Shown here: positions 21,536-30,763 of the stretch, piece after piece | Position numbering within the stretch: the first letter of the stretch is position 1 | How the letters are laid out: each line of letters opens with the position of its first letter | From: Tricholomella constricta | Lineage: Eukaryota; Basidiomycota; Agaricomycetes; Agaricales; Lyophyllaceae | Reading direction: 5' to 3' | NCBI GenBank assembly: GCA_013368375.1 | Contig: JAACJP010000041.1 | Location: 1-64,000, forward strand | DNA length: 64,000 bases | Made by a program: the position numbers and the translations under genes | Notes under the pieces: model-generated | What the model saw: the letters and a program-made list of their open reading frames with translations, nothing else | Database searches by the model: none | Told to the model about the DNA's origin: nothing

Positions 21536-21610
21536 GCAGTCTGCTCACCTTCTATTGTCAGATCTATGTTCTAAATGTGCCCGACCTCCACTGACAGATC
21601 ATAGAGTAGC
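21536..21610 (+). pseudogene. Older gypsy integrase fragment, left part
   Basis: It reads LLTF-x-x-QIYVLNVPDLH with stop codons after it, matching LLTFRGQIYVPNVPDLRR of the integrase in element D. The reading continues at 27733 on the other side of element D, so D inserted into this relict. Confidence 0.7.
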
Positions 21611-21939
21611 TGTTAGGGCTTGAGGGCCGGCTCTCTGGGGTGTATGGTACGTAAGTGTCAACGGATGGGCAGCGGCGCGTGTATGTACACGTTCCCGACG
21701 CTGTCCGATCCTCGTGGCTCAGGGTGCGGGCGCACGAGGTCGGGCGACTGTCGTCGGGACGTCGGGAGTCGGGATCGGGCGCGCGCTGGAAGGGGGAAGT
21801 AGCGACAGGAAGATATAAGTATGTACACTGACGCTTGGGGCAGAGCGTCGGGGTCGGGATCGCGATCAGTCAGTCAGTCACGTGCTCATCCGAGGAATCA
21901 GATGGTCATGTGATCGCACGAACAGGTGTTCCCCTAACA
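21611..21939 (-). repeat. 3' LTR of element D
   Basis: 329 bp, TGTTAGGG...CCCCTAACA, flanked outside by GTAGC. It lacks the ~165-bp block and the ~35-bp duplication present in the other LTR. Confidence 0.9.
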
Positions 21940-23882
21940 TCACCCCCCTTTTGAATCACAACGACTCGGTGCGGGGTGACGGTGGCGAAGACGGCGGGGG
22001 ATAGAGTGAAGATGCCACGGATGTGGCGTGCAGCGTCAGGATTGTCGCGGTGAAACTTGCGTACCAGATCGGGGGCGGCAACATTTTCGCGAGGTTCCCA
22101 AGAAGCTTCTTCGTAACCATAGCCCTTCCACAGGACCTTGTACTGTAGTTTTTTGCGGAAGGTTCGGCTATCTAGGATTTTTTCAACTTCATAATGGGGT
22201 TCGTCGTCGATTATGTCGGGGGGCGGAGGGGGATCAGACCGACGACCTTCGATCAGGTCAGCGATGGCGGGGATGAGCTTCACAACGTGGAAGACTGGGT
22301 GGATGCGCTTCATGGACTGAGGCAGCAGGAGGCGGTATGCGAGCGGGCCGACTCGCCTTTGCACGACAAAAGGGCCAAGGTAGTGATGCAACAACTTCTT
22401 AGACGGTCGGGTCGTGGAAATGTCGGTCGCGTCCAAGTACACCTTGTTGCCAGGTTGGTAGTCGGGTGTTGGGGCGTGTCGCTGGTTGTAATACCGCTCC
22501 ATGTCGTCTTTGGCCTTTGAAAGCGCCGCCTTGGCTTCCTCCTGTGCTTCCTTCATGCGCTCCACGAACTTGTCTGCCGACTCGTTCTTGGAAGCGCCTC
22601 GACGCGGCTCAAAGCCCATGCGCGGATGCTGACCGGTATCGAGCAGGAAGGGGGTCTGCTGTGTCGCCGAATGTACATGGTTATTGTAGCTGAATTTGGC
22701 GTCGGGCAGGAGGTCCTCCCAGTCGTTCTGGCGCTCATTGCAGAAGACCCGCAAGAATTGTTCCAGCTCCTGGTTGACGCGCTCAGTCTGTCTGTCGGTC
22801 TGTGGGTGGTACGCCGTTGAAGCCGACAACTTGATACCCAGGAGTCTGTACAGTTCGCGCGTGAACTCGGCAACAAACTGTGGACCTCGATCAGAGACGA
22901 ATGCGTTGGGGAGGCCGTGCAGCTTCCAGACGTGGCGGCGGTAAAGGTTTGCAGCTCCCAAAGCCGAACAGGTTGTGTGCGACGCAATGAAATGCGCGCG
23001 CTTTCTGACCGAATCCACGACGTTCATGATCGCGTCGTGGCCGTTGGATTCTGGGAGTTCGGTGATGAAGTCCACCGAAACGACATTCCACCGGCCTTCG
23101 GGGATTGGGAGCGGCTGCAACTGTCCAACCGGGAGCTGGCGACGAGGCTTGGTGCACAGGCACATATTGCAGGTGCGGGTGTAAGACCCAATGAAACGTG
23201 ATACCTGGGGCCACCAGTAGTTTCGTGACACCAATTCAAGTGTCTTCCAGCGACCAGGGTGAACAGCAACCTTGGAGTCGTGGTGCTGCTCCACAATGCA
23301 TCGGCGGAGGTCTGGGACGTTCGGGACATAGATCTGTCCACGGAACGTGAGCAGACCGCCCTCCTCTCCCCACTCGCCGAAGCGTAGGGAGCGACCGGCG
23401 ATCTTGGATGCCTTGACCAGTTGCGCCGCTTTCGCGACCGCATCCTCCTGTGCTCCGTCACGATTGCCCTTGCAGATCGCTTTCAGCACATCGTCCTCCT
23501 CTCCGACCAGTGCAAGGCCTTCGGTCGCGCGAACGGCGAAGAACTCGGGCCTGAGCAGTACGATGTCAGCGTTGTGAGCACTTCCGTCGCCGTGGTCGGA
23601 GCGACGCGATAACATGTCGGGCTTGCCCATGCTACGGCCAGGACGGTGGGGAGCGGTCCAGATCTCCACTTTGTGCTTTGCGCCTTCTACGAAGTGTCGC
23701 CACTCCTCCAGAGACCGGATGATCGCCAACATCTCCTTGTCGTGGATCTCGTAGTTCCACTCGACCGCGTTCAAGCTCTTCGAGTAGAACACGACTGGGT
23801 GCCATTTGCCATCGGTCGGCGACTCTTGCGACAGGACTGCGCCCGTTGCGAAGTCAGAGGAATCGGCTTCAATGCAGTACGG
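21906..23882 (-). CDS. RNase H remnant, integrase and chromodomain of element D
   Basis: The frame continues from RT after a TGA. RNase H shows IEADSSDFATGAVL and NYEIHDKEMLAII, then KVEIWT runs directly into HRPGRSMGKPD. About 35-40 residues with the third catalytic Asp (normally in IWTDHKN) are missing. Integrase follows: zinc domain (HHDSKVAVHPGRWKTLEL, CNMCLC) and DDE core (VVSVDFITELPES, FVSDRGPQFVAEF, RQTERVNQELEQF). The C-terminus has the GPF-type tail (LGPFVVQRRVGPLAYRL) and a canonical chromodomain (HYEVEKILDSRTFRKKLQY, VLWKGYGYEEASWEP), which in this clade directs insertion to heterochromatin. The last ~35 residues run into the LTR. The RNase H defect makes this copy non-functional on its own. 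Confidence 0.88.
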   Translation of the reverse strand, partial: PYCIEADSSDFATGAVLSQESPTDGKWHPVVFYSKSLNAVEWNYEIHDKEMLAIIRSLEEWRHFVEGAKHKVEIWTAPHRPGRSMGKPDMLSRRSDHGDGSAHNADIVLLRPEFFAVRATEGLALVGEEDDVLKAICKGNRDGAQEDAVAKAAQLVKASKIAGRSLRFGEWGEEGGLLTFRGQIYVPNVPDLRRCIVEQHHDSKVAVHPGRWKTLELVSRNYWWPQVSRFIGSYTRTCNMCLCTKPRRQLPVGQLQPLPIPEGRWNVVSVDFITELPESNGHDAIMNVVDSVRKRAHFIASHTTCSALGAANLYRRHVWKLHGLPNAFVSDRGPQFVAEFTRELYRLLGIKLSASTAYHPQTDRQTERVNQELEQFLRVFCNERQNDWEDLLPDAKFSYNNHVHSATQQTPFLLDTGQHPRMGFEPRRGASKNESADKFVERMKEAQEEAKAALSKAKDDMERYYNQRHAPTPDYQPGNKVYLDATDISTTRPSKKLLHHYLGPFVVQRRVGPLAYRLLLPQSMKRIHPVFHVVKLIPAIADLIEGRRSDPPPPPDIIDDEPHYEVEKILDSRTFRKKLQYKVLWKGYGYEEASWEPRENVAAPDLVRKFHRDNPDAARHIRGIFTLSPAVFATVTPHRVVVIQKGGDVRGTPVRAIT
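21940..21952 (-). other. Polypurine tract of element D
   Basis: AAAAGGGGGGTGA on the minus strand, directly 5' of the LTR. This is the expected plus-strand primer. Unlike A, B and C no strong hairpin is seen immediately upstream. Confidence 0.8.
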
Positions 23883-24614
23883 TCAGTCGTCGTCGGGGAA
23901 CATGAGGACTGGCCCCGACGTGATCGCAGACTTCAGAAGGCCAAAGGCCGACTGCTCCGACTCTCCCCACCACCAGGCGACGTCTTTGCTGGTCAGGTCA
24001 AACAGGGGTCTGGCGTGGTGCGAGAAGTCCTGGATGAACCGTCGGTAGAAATTGGTGAAGCCTAGGAACATTTGCACCTCCTTCTTGTTCTTCGGCGCCG
24101 GCCATTCCAACACTCCAGCGACTTTGACCGGGTCCATCTCCGCTTGCCCTTGCGAAATGATCAGCCCAAGATACTCGATCTTGGTCTGTTCGAATTCGCA
24201 TTTTTCGGGCTTTAAGAACAACTGATGTTCGCGGAGTCGGTCCAGTACCAGTCGCGCGACCCGACGGTGTTCCTCTAGAGTCTTGGTATAAATCAAGATG
24301 TCGTCGAGGTACACGCAAACGACACCTTCAGCGATCAGATCGCGGAAGTTATCATTCATCATGGTCTGAAATGTGGTGGGGCTGTTCGTGAGGCCGAAGA
24401 ACATGACGAGCGGCTCGAAGAGGCCGCGGTTCGTCCGAAACACTGCCTTCCACGCGTCGCCTTCCTTGATCCGGACGTTGTTGTACCCCCATCGGACGTC
24501 CAACTTGGTGAAGTACCGCGCGCCGCGAAGGTTATTCACCAGTTCGCTAATGAGGGGCAGCGGGTATCGATTCTTCACCGTGAGCGCATTGAGCGTCCCA
24601 TAGTCCTGAACCAG
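23883..24614 (-). CDS. Reverse transcriptase of element D
   Basis: It follows the protease frame after a TGA (DGSL*LVQDYG, where the family has Arg). Motifs are KNRYPLPLISELVNNLRGA, YFTKLDVRWGYNNVRI, NSPTTFQTMMNDNFRDL, the catalytic YLDDILIYTKTLEEH and the thumb region KCEFEQTKIEYLGLIIS. The stop at 23883-23885 (FPDDD*PYC) again replaces an expected Arg (CGA to TGA), and the frame continues in RNase H. The C of PYC also stands where Arg is usual, another CpG transition. Confidence 0.88.
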   Translation of the reverse strand: MVQDYGTLNALTVKNRYPLPLISELVNNLRGARYFTKLDVRWGYNNVRIKEGDAWKAVFRTNRGLFEPLVMFFGLTNSPTTFQTMMNDNFRDLIAEGVVCVYLDDILIYTKTLEEHRRVARLVLDRLREHQLFLKPEKCEFEQTKIEYLGLIISQGQAEMDPVKVAGVLEWPAPKNKKEVQMFLGFTNFYRRFIQDFSHHARPLFDLTSKDVAWWWGESEQSAFGLLKSAITSGPVLMFPDDD

Positions 24615-25840
24615 TCAGAGCGACCCGTCCTTCTTCTTGATGAAGAAGACAGGTGACGCCATGGGCGACTTGGACGGTCGGATGCGACCCGTCTCGAGGT
24701 TCTCCTTGAGAAACGCGTCGAGTTCGACCTGTTCTGCCGGTGAGAGCAGGTAGACCTTCGTGCCAGTCGGCGACGCGCCCGGCTCCAGTTCGATTGCATG
24801 GTCCCATTGCTTGCGCTCTGGGAGCTCATCGAACGCGACTTTGGAGAAGACATCTTCAAAGTCGTGGAGGTGGGTCGGTACGGCGTCGCGGAACGTTTTG
24901 GGCACGGAGTTAGCAGCGTGTGCTTCCGCAAGTCGCTGCGATGTCGTTTGGCTGGCCCGAATATGTTCGGCGGTCGGGGTCGGGTAGATCGTGGTCACAA
25001 AGATGCGATCGCTGTTCAGGAAGGTTTCCACCAGGAAGTCGTCGGACTCTGGGTCGGGTTCCTCCAGGATCGGAGTGTAGGGGAGGAACTCGTCGTCATC
25101 AGAGTCTTCCTCAACGTACAGGTTGGTCGGAGCTCGCAGATCGGGCTCAGTCACCGGGATACCGTCAGCTCGACAGGCGCGAATCGCTGCGCGCACCTTG
25201 GTGCGTGCGCGTCGATCGCCTTTGACTTCGTCTTTGCAGGTGTCGCACTGCATCGGACAACGACTCATCTTCACCTCCTTGGTCTCCCAGTCGATCTCGA
25301 GGTTGTGGTTTTTAAGCCAGTTGAACCCGAGGATCATGTCGTGCTTGCCTAACTGGGTGACCCCGAAGACGGCTCGTTCGGTATGACCATTATACCATAA
25401 GACAGCTTCTACGATGCAAGAGACCGAACCGCCTTCATTGAGGGTGCCGTCTACGTTGTAGACCGGGGATGGCCGGCTGAGCACCTTCGTCGTGAGCTTG
25501 TGTTTCTTGACCAAGGCGACATTGAGAAAGCTGCCGGTCGCTCCGCTGTCCACTAGCGCCGTGACGGCGTGCGACTCCTGGGTGTCGGTGGTCTCCAGTT
25601 CAACGTTGAGCCACAGGGATCTGGGGCAGGGGGAGGCAGCGGCGATGAAGCGACTAGGGAGTCGCTTTTCCCAGCGGGGTAGGCCACGACGCGACGGAGC
25701 GATCGGCTTTGCGACTGCGATCGGTGTCGTCGGGTCAGAGGGGTTTTGTACGTCTTTGTCGGTCGGTTCACTCGTAGGGATCGCAGCAATATTAGGTGTA
25801 TGGTGTATTCTACGGATAAAGGAGCGAACCGATTACGACT
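24615..25840 (-). CDS. Aspartic protease region of element D
   Basis: The frame is open from about 25840 (HHTPNIAAIPTSEPTDKDV). The protease active site is ALVDSGATGSFLNVALVKKH, followed by NHLE-type motifs LGKHDMILGFNWLKNHNLEIDW. After it comes the usual linker to RT (TEPDLRAPTNLYVEEDSDDDEFLP, PTHLHDFEDVFSKVAFDELP, KVYLLSPAEQVELDAFL). It ends DGSL followed by TGA. The gag-pol boundary lies at about 25840-25876, where the frame changes after the gag stop. Confidence 0.82.
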
Positions 25841-25875
25841 AGACAACGGGGGTGTACGTTCCACCCGCTGCGCGA

Positions 25876-27084
25876 TTAAAAACCCTCCTCCGCGTCGGAG
25901 GGGCCTGCGTCAGCCGATGATGGAGTCTGGTCAGCGGGAACTGCGTCTTTGCGAGCTAGACGCTCCATGATAAGCGCCTCCAGCTCATCATCGAGCATGT
26001 GGCGCACGTCCCAGCGCAAGGGGCAGTCGCGAGAGAAGTGACCCTTCTTCTTGCACCGGAAACAGTGGTCATCGGCCGACGCGACTCGATCGCGCATCCG
26101 ATCTACGTCTATCGGGACGCCCTGTGGAAGCGGCCTGGGGGCTGGCGTGGCGGGAGCGCGAGGGGCGGGGAGAACGGGAGTGGGACCGGGGGCAGGAGCG
26201 AACGGCCATCGTACAGATGCGACGGCGGTCGGGCGACTGTCAGGCGCCTTTGTTGGAATCATCCGTCGATGGAAGTCGTCCTCCGTCCTCATGATGAAAT
26301 CTTGAGAATGGGCGATCCTCAGCCATTCCTCAATCTTCTCGTCATGCGGGCGACCCGTGGTGATACTTCCGAGTCACCTCGAGAGCTTGGGGTCCATCCC
26401 CCGGCAGAATTTGAGGACCAGGTGGCGCCCGTCGGGGTAGCCTGCCTTGACCCACAGGGATCGGAACGAGTCGATGTACTCGTCGATTGACCGACCGTTC
26501 TGGAAGTACGCCGTCGACTCCAGTGTGAGCGCGGCGTCGGCGACTTCGTCGAACAAGAAGAACTCGCCACGGAAGGTGTCTTCAAAGTCCTTCCAAGCGG
26601 GAAAGACGTCCTTGGCGGTTCCGAACTGGAACACCTGACTGATGAAGTCGGCTGCTCGCCTGTGCTGCATGTACGACAGCACCCATATGATTCGGGCGTG
26701 GTCATCAGCGAAACTTCCCCCGCACAAGGAGAAGTAGAGTTTGCACGCGTTCAAGAACGTGCGACCGCCCGATCGGGCGCCGTCGTAAATGGGGGGTGGC
26801 AACGGCCGGAGGTGATGCGATCCCGATCGCGGAGAGCCTGGTGCCGGAGTGGTTGTGACACGCGGCGGAGGGGTCGTGTCTGCTTCAGGAGCAGCGGGGG
26901 TGGGATTGGGGGGTGTCCCCGACATGAAAGCTTCAAAAAGAGCGGAGAGGCGGTCCATAGAGGCCGAGTTGGAGGTGTTAGAGGCGGTGAGAGCCGAAAT
27001 CGTGGATTCCATGTTCGCTAACCGCTCTTCCGTCGAGAGGAAGGGAGAGAACGGTCGTTGCAGCATGTCACCAAATTCGGACAT
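25876..27084 (-). CDS. Gag of element D with retrotransposon-gag domain and CCHC zinc knuckle
   Basis: 403 codons from ATG 27084, interrupted by one TGA at 26374 (DPKLSR*LGSIT), after which the same frame continues. The N-terminus has a coiled-coil-like stretch (ERLANMESTISALTASN). The capsid domain is at about residues 95-236 (IIWVLSYMQHRRAADFIS, AWKDFEDTFRGEFF, LESTAYFQNGRSIDEYIDSF). The knuckle C-FR-C-KKKG-H-FSRD-C lies near the C-terminus, then an acidic end (SDAEEGF). The capsid forms particles and the knuckle binds RNA. The TGA fits a CGA to TGA change. Confidence 0.85.
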
Positions 27085-27211
27085 CTCGAAACGGGACTGG
27101 GCAGGCGATCGGAACGAGCGCGTGTTGGACGGTCGCGTGTAGCAGACACGTGTTTCGACGCGGAAGCTGATCGGTCAGCTTCGTCGGGTTTCAGGGTTTA
27201 CTCTATTCTGC

Positions 27212-27732
27212 TGTTAGGGCGACCTCCCTAGTAGAGCTTAGTCGTACTGGCAGAGGGGAATCCAATGTTATATTATGTACGATAGAGAGAGCGTAAGTAA
27301 ACCTACCTGGCAGAGGGGAATCCAATGAGAATAGAGTAAAGGATTCCCCCATGTCAGGAGGATGACTATATACGAGTAAACTACTTGAGGGCCGGCTCTC
27401 TGGGGTGTATGGTACGTAAGTGTCAACGGATGGGCAGCGGCGCGTGTATGTACACGTTCCTGATGCTGTCCGATCCTCGTGGCTCAGGGTGCGGGCGCAC
27501 GAGGTCGGGCGACTGTCGTCGGGACGTCGGGAGTCAAAATCGGGCGCGCGCTGGAAGGGGGAAGTAGCGACAGGAAGATATAAGTATGTACACCGACGCT
27601 TGGGGCAGAGCGTCGGGGTCGGGATCGCGATCAGTCAGTCAGTCACGTGCTCATCCGAGGAATCGGTCGATCACGTGCTCATCCAAGGAATCAGATGCTC
27701 ATGTGATCGCATGAACGGGTGTTCCCCTAACA
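27212..27732 (-). repeat. 5' LTR of element D with an extra block
   Basis: TGTTAGGG at 27212 and CCCCTAACA ending 27732, flanked by GTAGC. Compared with the other LTR it has a ~35-bp tandem duplication (CACGTGCTCATCC twice, near 27642 and 27672) and an extra block at 27220-27384. Confidence 0.85.
27220..27384. repeat. Extra ~165-bp block in the 5' LTR of element D
   Basis: It contains GGCAGAGGGGAATCCAATG twice (about 27250 and 27309). AGAATAGAGTAAA (27330) is the reverse complement of TTTACTCTATTCT (27197) just outside the LTR, and GGATTCCCC is the inverse of GGGGAATCC. It is either an insertion with its own repeats or sequence lost from the 3' LTR. Confidence 0.5.
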
Positions 27733-28010
27733 GTAGCACCATGACTCCAAGGTCACTGGTCACCCTACTGGAAGACACTTGAGCTGGTGTCGTGCAACTA
27801 CTGGTGGCCCCAGATATTGTGTTTCATTTGTTTGTACACCAGCACCTTTGACATGTGTCTGTGCACGAAGCTTGGCATCGGCTCTCCATCGGCTCTCTAT
27901 CGGAGAACTGCAACTGCTCCCAATTCCCAAAGGACAATGAATTATTGTGTTTGTCGACTTGATCACCAAACTCCAAGAGCGCATTACAAATCTGCAAGAA
28001 ACTTTGTGAG
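27733..28010 (+). pseudogene. Older gypsy integrase fragment, right part
   Basis: It continues the relict at 21536-21610: HHDSKVTGHP, then WKTLELVSCNYWWPQI and YTSTFDMCLCTK, then IGELQLLPIPKGQ, matching the zinc domain of element D's integrase with several frame changes and stops. It is on the plus strand, opposite to the inserted element. Confidence 0.75.
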
Positions 28011-29073
28011 TATTGTTGGTCTACTGATTCTTTTTACAAGTTTTGAGATAGCTCTCTGCATCCAAGGCTGATCTCATTGTCACCAATACGACCTCTATTC
28101 TCTTGAGGGGCGCCAATGTGATGGAGGGAACTGAGAATGATGTCGAGATTGACAGAATTTTTCAATGGTGTTGTTCCACTCAGAGGAGGGGTTTACTGTG
28201 TGGGGCTGTTTGTGCTAATCTGATGGGATGGATCTTTGGCGAAGTAATTGAGCGTTTTTTGGGTTTTTGCAATGTTGGGATTTCATGATGCCCTGGCTCT
28301 CTTTTGCTGCTGATGTCAGGGCAGTTTGTGTTTGACAACACATCATTTTCTCTTCCCTCCAGGTTCTCCATCCTCTCGATCAAAGTTGGAATCCTTTTGT
28401 GATCTGTCGGACTCCGGTGGCAATTCATTGACGAGTTCATCATCAACATTATCAGCAGATTTGCCTCTGAGATTAGATCGGGGTTTTCTCAGAGTAGGAA
28501 TGACTGACAGTCAAACCGCCTTGCTTGTTTCCATCTCCATTTCCACTATTCTTGCTGGAGTTGCCCAAGTGGCACCTTTGCCTTGACTAGTTGAGGATGC
28601 AGACAGTGTGAAAAGGGTCTTCTATTCTGATGCTCTACTGTTCCAAAATGGCTGTAACCATGACTAAGCTACTGAGGCTCTTGCCAAACATGAACAAACA
28701 ATATTTGTCCTTGCCTCCTGGTGCTCTGGAGTGCCGCTCAGCGATACTCCATGTGCCCCTCCTTCATGTCACCTTCTTTCCTATTCCAGCTGACTATCTT
28801 CCCCCATTTGCTGCCTCATGTTCTTCTGAGTTGTCATGTGCTGCCTGTGCTGTTCTCGTCTCTTCATTATGTTGCTCTACTTCTGTTTGTTTGGCTGCCA
28901 ATTTTGTTTCTGCCCTTGGCCAAAACCTCCTAAGTCTCCTTGCGGTAAAGTTCCCCCGCAATCATTTACCCTGCAGGGTTTCGATTGTGTATGAATTGAT
29001 GTTATGAGTTACGATTCGATGTGGTGTTGACCATTTCAGTAAAAGTTTCCGCTCTGCCTTAAATGTACTGTAC
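28011..29073. other. Unassigned repeat-derived sequence
   Basis: No intact gene. Bases 28556-28760 are a dispersed repeat with a second copy at 48693-48890. A broken reading frame (GSPSSRSKLESFCDLSDSGG, ADLPLRLDRGFLRVGM) runs through 28370-28590, and I cannot assign it to a family. Confidence 0.4.
28556..28760 (+). repeat. Dispersed repeat, copy 1
   Basis: It shares long stretches with 48693-48890, for example GAGGATGCAGACAG, AAAGGGTCTTCTATTCTGAT, GGCTGTAACCATGACTAAGC and CTTGTCCTTGCCTCCTGGTG. It is probably a relict of an unrecognised mobile element. Confidence 0.65.
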
Positions 29074-29075
29074 TA

Positions 29076-29441
29076 CTATGTTACCCTGTACATTCGTCAA
29101 CCCCGGTCATTCGTCAGAGTCACATCAGGTCACACTCGCCGCCATCAAATTTGGCTTCACCCGAGAGCGACGACTGACAATTTAGCCCTGTGCCTGACGA
29201 AATAGTTTGAAGCTCCGCCTTCGGCGTGCACGGCAGAGTGACATTTCTAAGCATCACGCCCAAAATCTCTCCTTAGAAGGGACTTCTTTTATACTTCGTT
29301 TCTCAATGTCAAACCTTCACGAAACAGTTCCAATATATTCTAAAGTACATCATCTCAAGTTTCAGACCAGTAGGAGCCGTATGAGGTGAGATTTTCTCAA
29401 AACGACGAATGACCGGGGTTGACGAATGTACAGGGTAACAT
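29076..29441. mobile_element. MITE with ~40-bp perfect terminal inverted repeats, TA target site
   Basis: The left end CTATGTTACCCTGTACATTC... (29076-29116) is the exact reverse complement of the right end (29402-29441). TA lies on both sides (29074-29075 and 29442-29443). There is no transposase inside. It is of Tc1/mariner type by target site. The perfect arms suggest recent activity. Confidence 0.85.
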
Positions 29442-29915
29442 AGTAATACAACCAACTCTTCACTGGATGTGACGTGTGACAAGCTGCACGATCTCTTCAC
29501 CTCTTCAAGGCCACTTGCCTGGTGTGACTAAAGCAAAATTTCTTCATGAGGAGTGAGAGTGTAGTCAATGTTCATTGTTGCAAAAATGCAGGGGCTACAT
29601 TGCAATTGGTGGAGTGTAGATTGTATCAGTATAGCTCATGTGGAATGCGCCTGCGATGGAAAAAATAATAATAATATGGGACGCAATTGGTCACACTCTT
29701 CAAAAGTATTCATGATGTGTGACAAGCGCAAAATCTCTTCACTTCAGAGGTACCTGTGATGCGTGACTGAAGGCTTGGTTGTATTAGTACAGTATAATCG
29801 AGGTCACTTTGGTATATTTGTACTAGGTTGCCTTTTTTGTACACAACCTCCTGCTTTGATTCCGCTAGTAAAAGCCTGTTGAAGGCACTTTTTTGCTTCA
29901 TGACATGCTGGACTG
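29442..29915. other. Spacer, no gene
   Basis: AT-rich, with no convincing coding sequence and no clear repeat apart from the TSD of the following solo LTR. Confidence 0.4.
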
Positions 29916-30252
29916 TGTCACGACCGCCCCTAAACCCCATGTATTCCCACACATGGCTACAATATATATTACGACACCACTTCTTTTCGAATCTCTTACC
30001 TCGTTATTACCAATTGTTATGACTAGTTCCCATTCTCGTTCTCGTTCTCTCGTATTCTCTCGAACCTACTTTGCTTCACAATCATATCACTTGAGCTTCA
30101 TTCGTTCAAGAAAGCCCCAGTGAATGTCCTTGTCAATGCTCACGACCTCCGAATACCCTTTCAGAGCTCGTCTTCCTTGACAATGTCCAGGCCTGTCTGC
30201 CTCGGTGGTCCCGGAATAACTCCGTAACCAGCGTGCTCACCAGGTCCTAACA
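29916..30252. repeat. Solo LTR with 5-bp target duplication GACTG
   Basis: TGTCACGACC...GTCCTAACA, 337 bp, flanked by GACTG at 29911-29915 and 30253-30257. No internal domain is present, so it is the product of LTR-LTR recombination. It contains a CATGTATTCCCACACATG hairpin and CTCGTTCTC repeats. The LTR type resembles basidiomycete gypsy LTRs. Confidence 0.8.
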
Positions 30253-30257
30253 GACTG

Positions 30258-30763
30258 TTGTTGTGTATCCATCTAGCTATTGTTGGGTGTACACCATCTG
30301 GGTTGTGGCAGCTTCAGTTGTTATGTCTGTTGTGCTGTTCTGAATGGTTGCCTTTGGTGTATTGATGACCAACCTGAGCAGCATCTCCTTCAGGCTAAAA
30401 TTAAGGGTTGGGAGGAGTTGCCAATTCAGGATCCTGATCACTTCATCTAGTATGCCTGAGGGAGTAATGAGTCAGGCAAGTGAACTGTCTCAATTACACA
30501 TACAGAGAGCCTCCTTTTGAGCCTTTTGAGTTGATAGTCCATTGTATATATGACTTTTGTAACTATTGAGAGAATTTGAGAAATTATGGGCTACTGGACT
30601 GGACTACATGAATATTTTATGAACAAGGCCGTGGTTTTGAAGTTTGAGGGACCAACGAGTCAGGTCACAGCAAACGCCAAAGGGTGTTTGTGCGGTGACA
30701 TCACCTGCATTCTCACCACCGTTTACAACAGCGCTGGGTCAATTGCCCAGCCGTTGCTGTTTG
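30258..30763. other. Spacer, no gene
   Basis: No supported coding feature. A short plus-strand reading frame at 30586-30792 has no recognisable similarity and runs into the transposase relict. Confidence 0.4.

Larger units (their letters stand above)
21611..27732 (-). mobile_element. Full-length Ty3/gypsy element D with chromodomain integrase
   Basis: The LTRs are bounded by TGTTAGGG...CCCCTAACA. The target duplication is GTAGC (21606-21610 and 27733-27737). The coding strand is minus: gag, zinc knuckle, protease, RT, RNase H, integrase, chromodomain. Polypurine tract AAAAGGGGGGTGA abuts the 3' LTR. Pol is one frame broken by two TGA codons and gag by one. RNase H carries a deletion. The LTRs differ by about 9 bases (mostly transitions), a ~35-bp duplication and a ~165-bp insertion, so D is older than B and C. 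Confidence 0.92.

Noticed and set aside
27281..27345. CRISPR-like direct repeats in the 5' LTR of element D
   Set aside because: Only two copies of a 19-base unit in a eukaryotic LTR. No array and no cas genes.
28721..29007. Cys/Leu-rich membrane-like small protein
   Set aside because: It lies in a dispersed repeat with a frame-broken second copy. The hydrophobic reading is a by-product of T-rich sequence.
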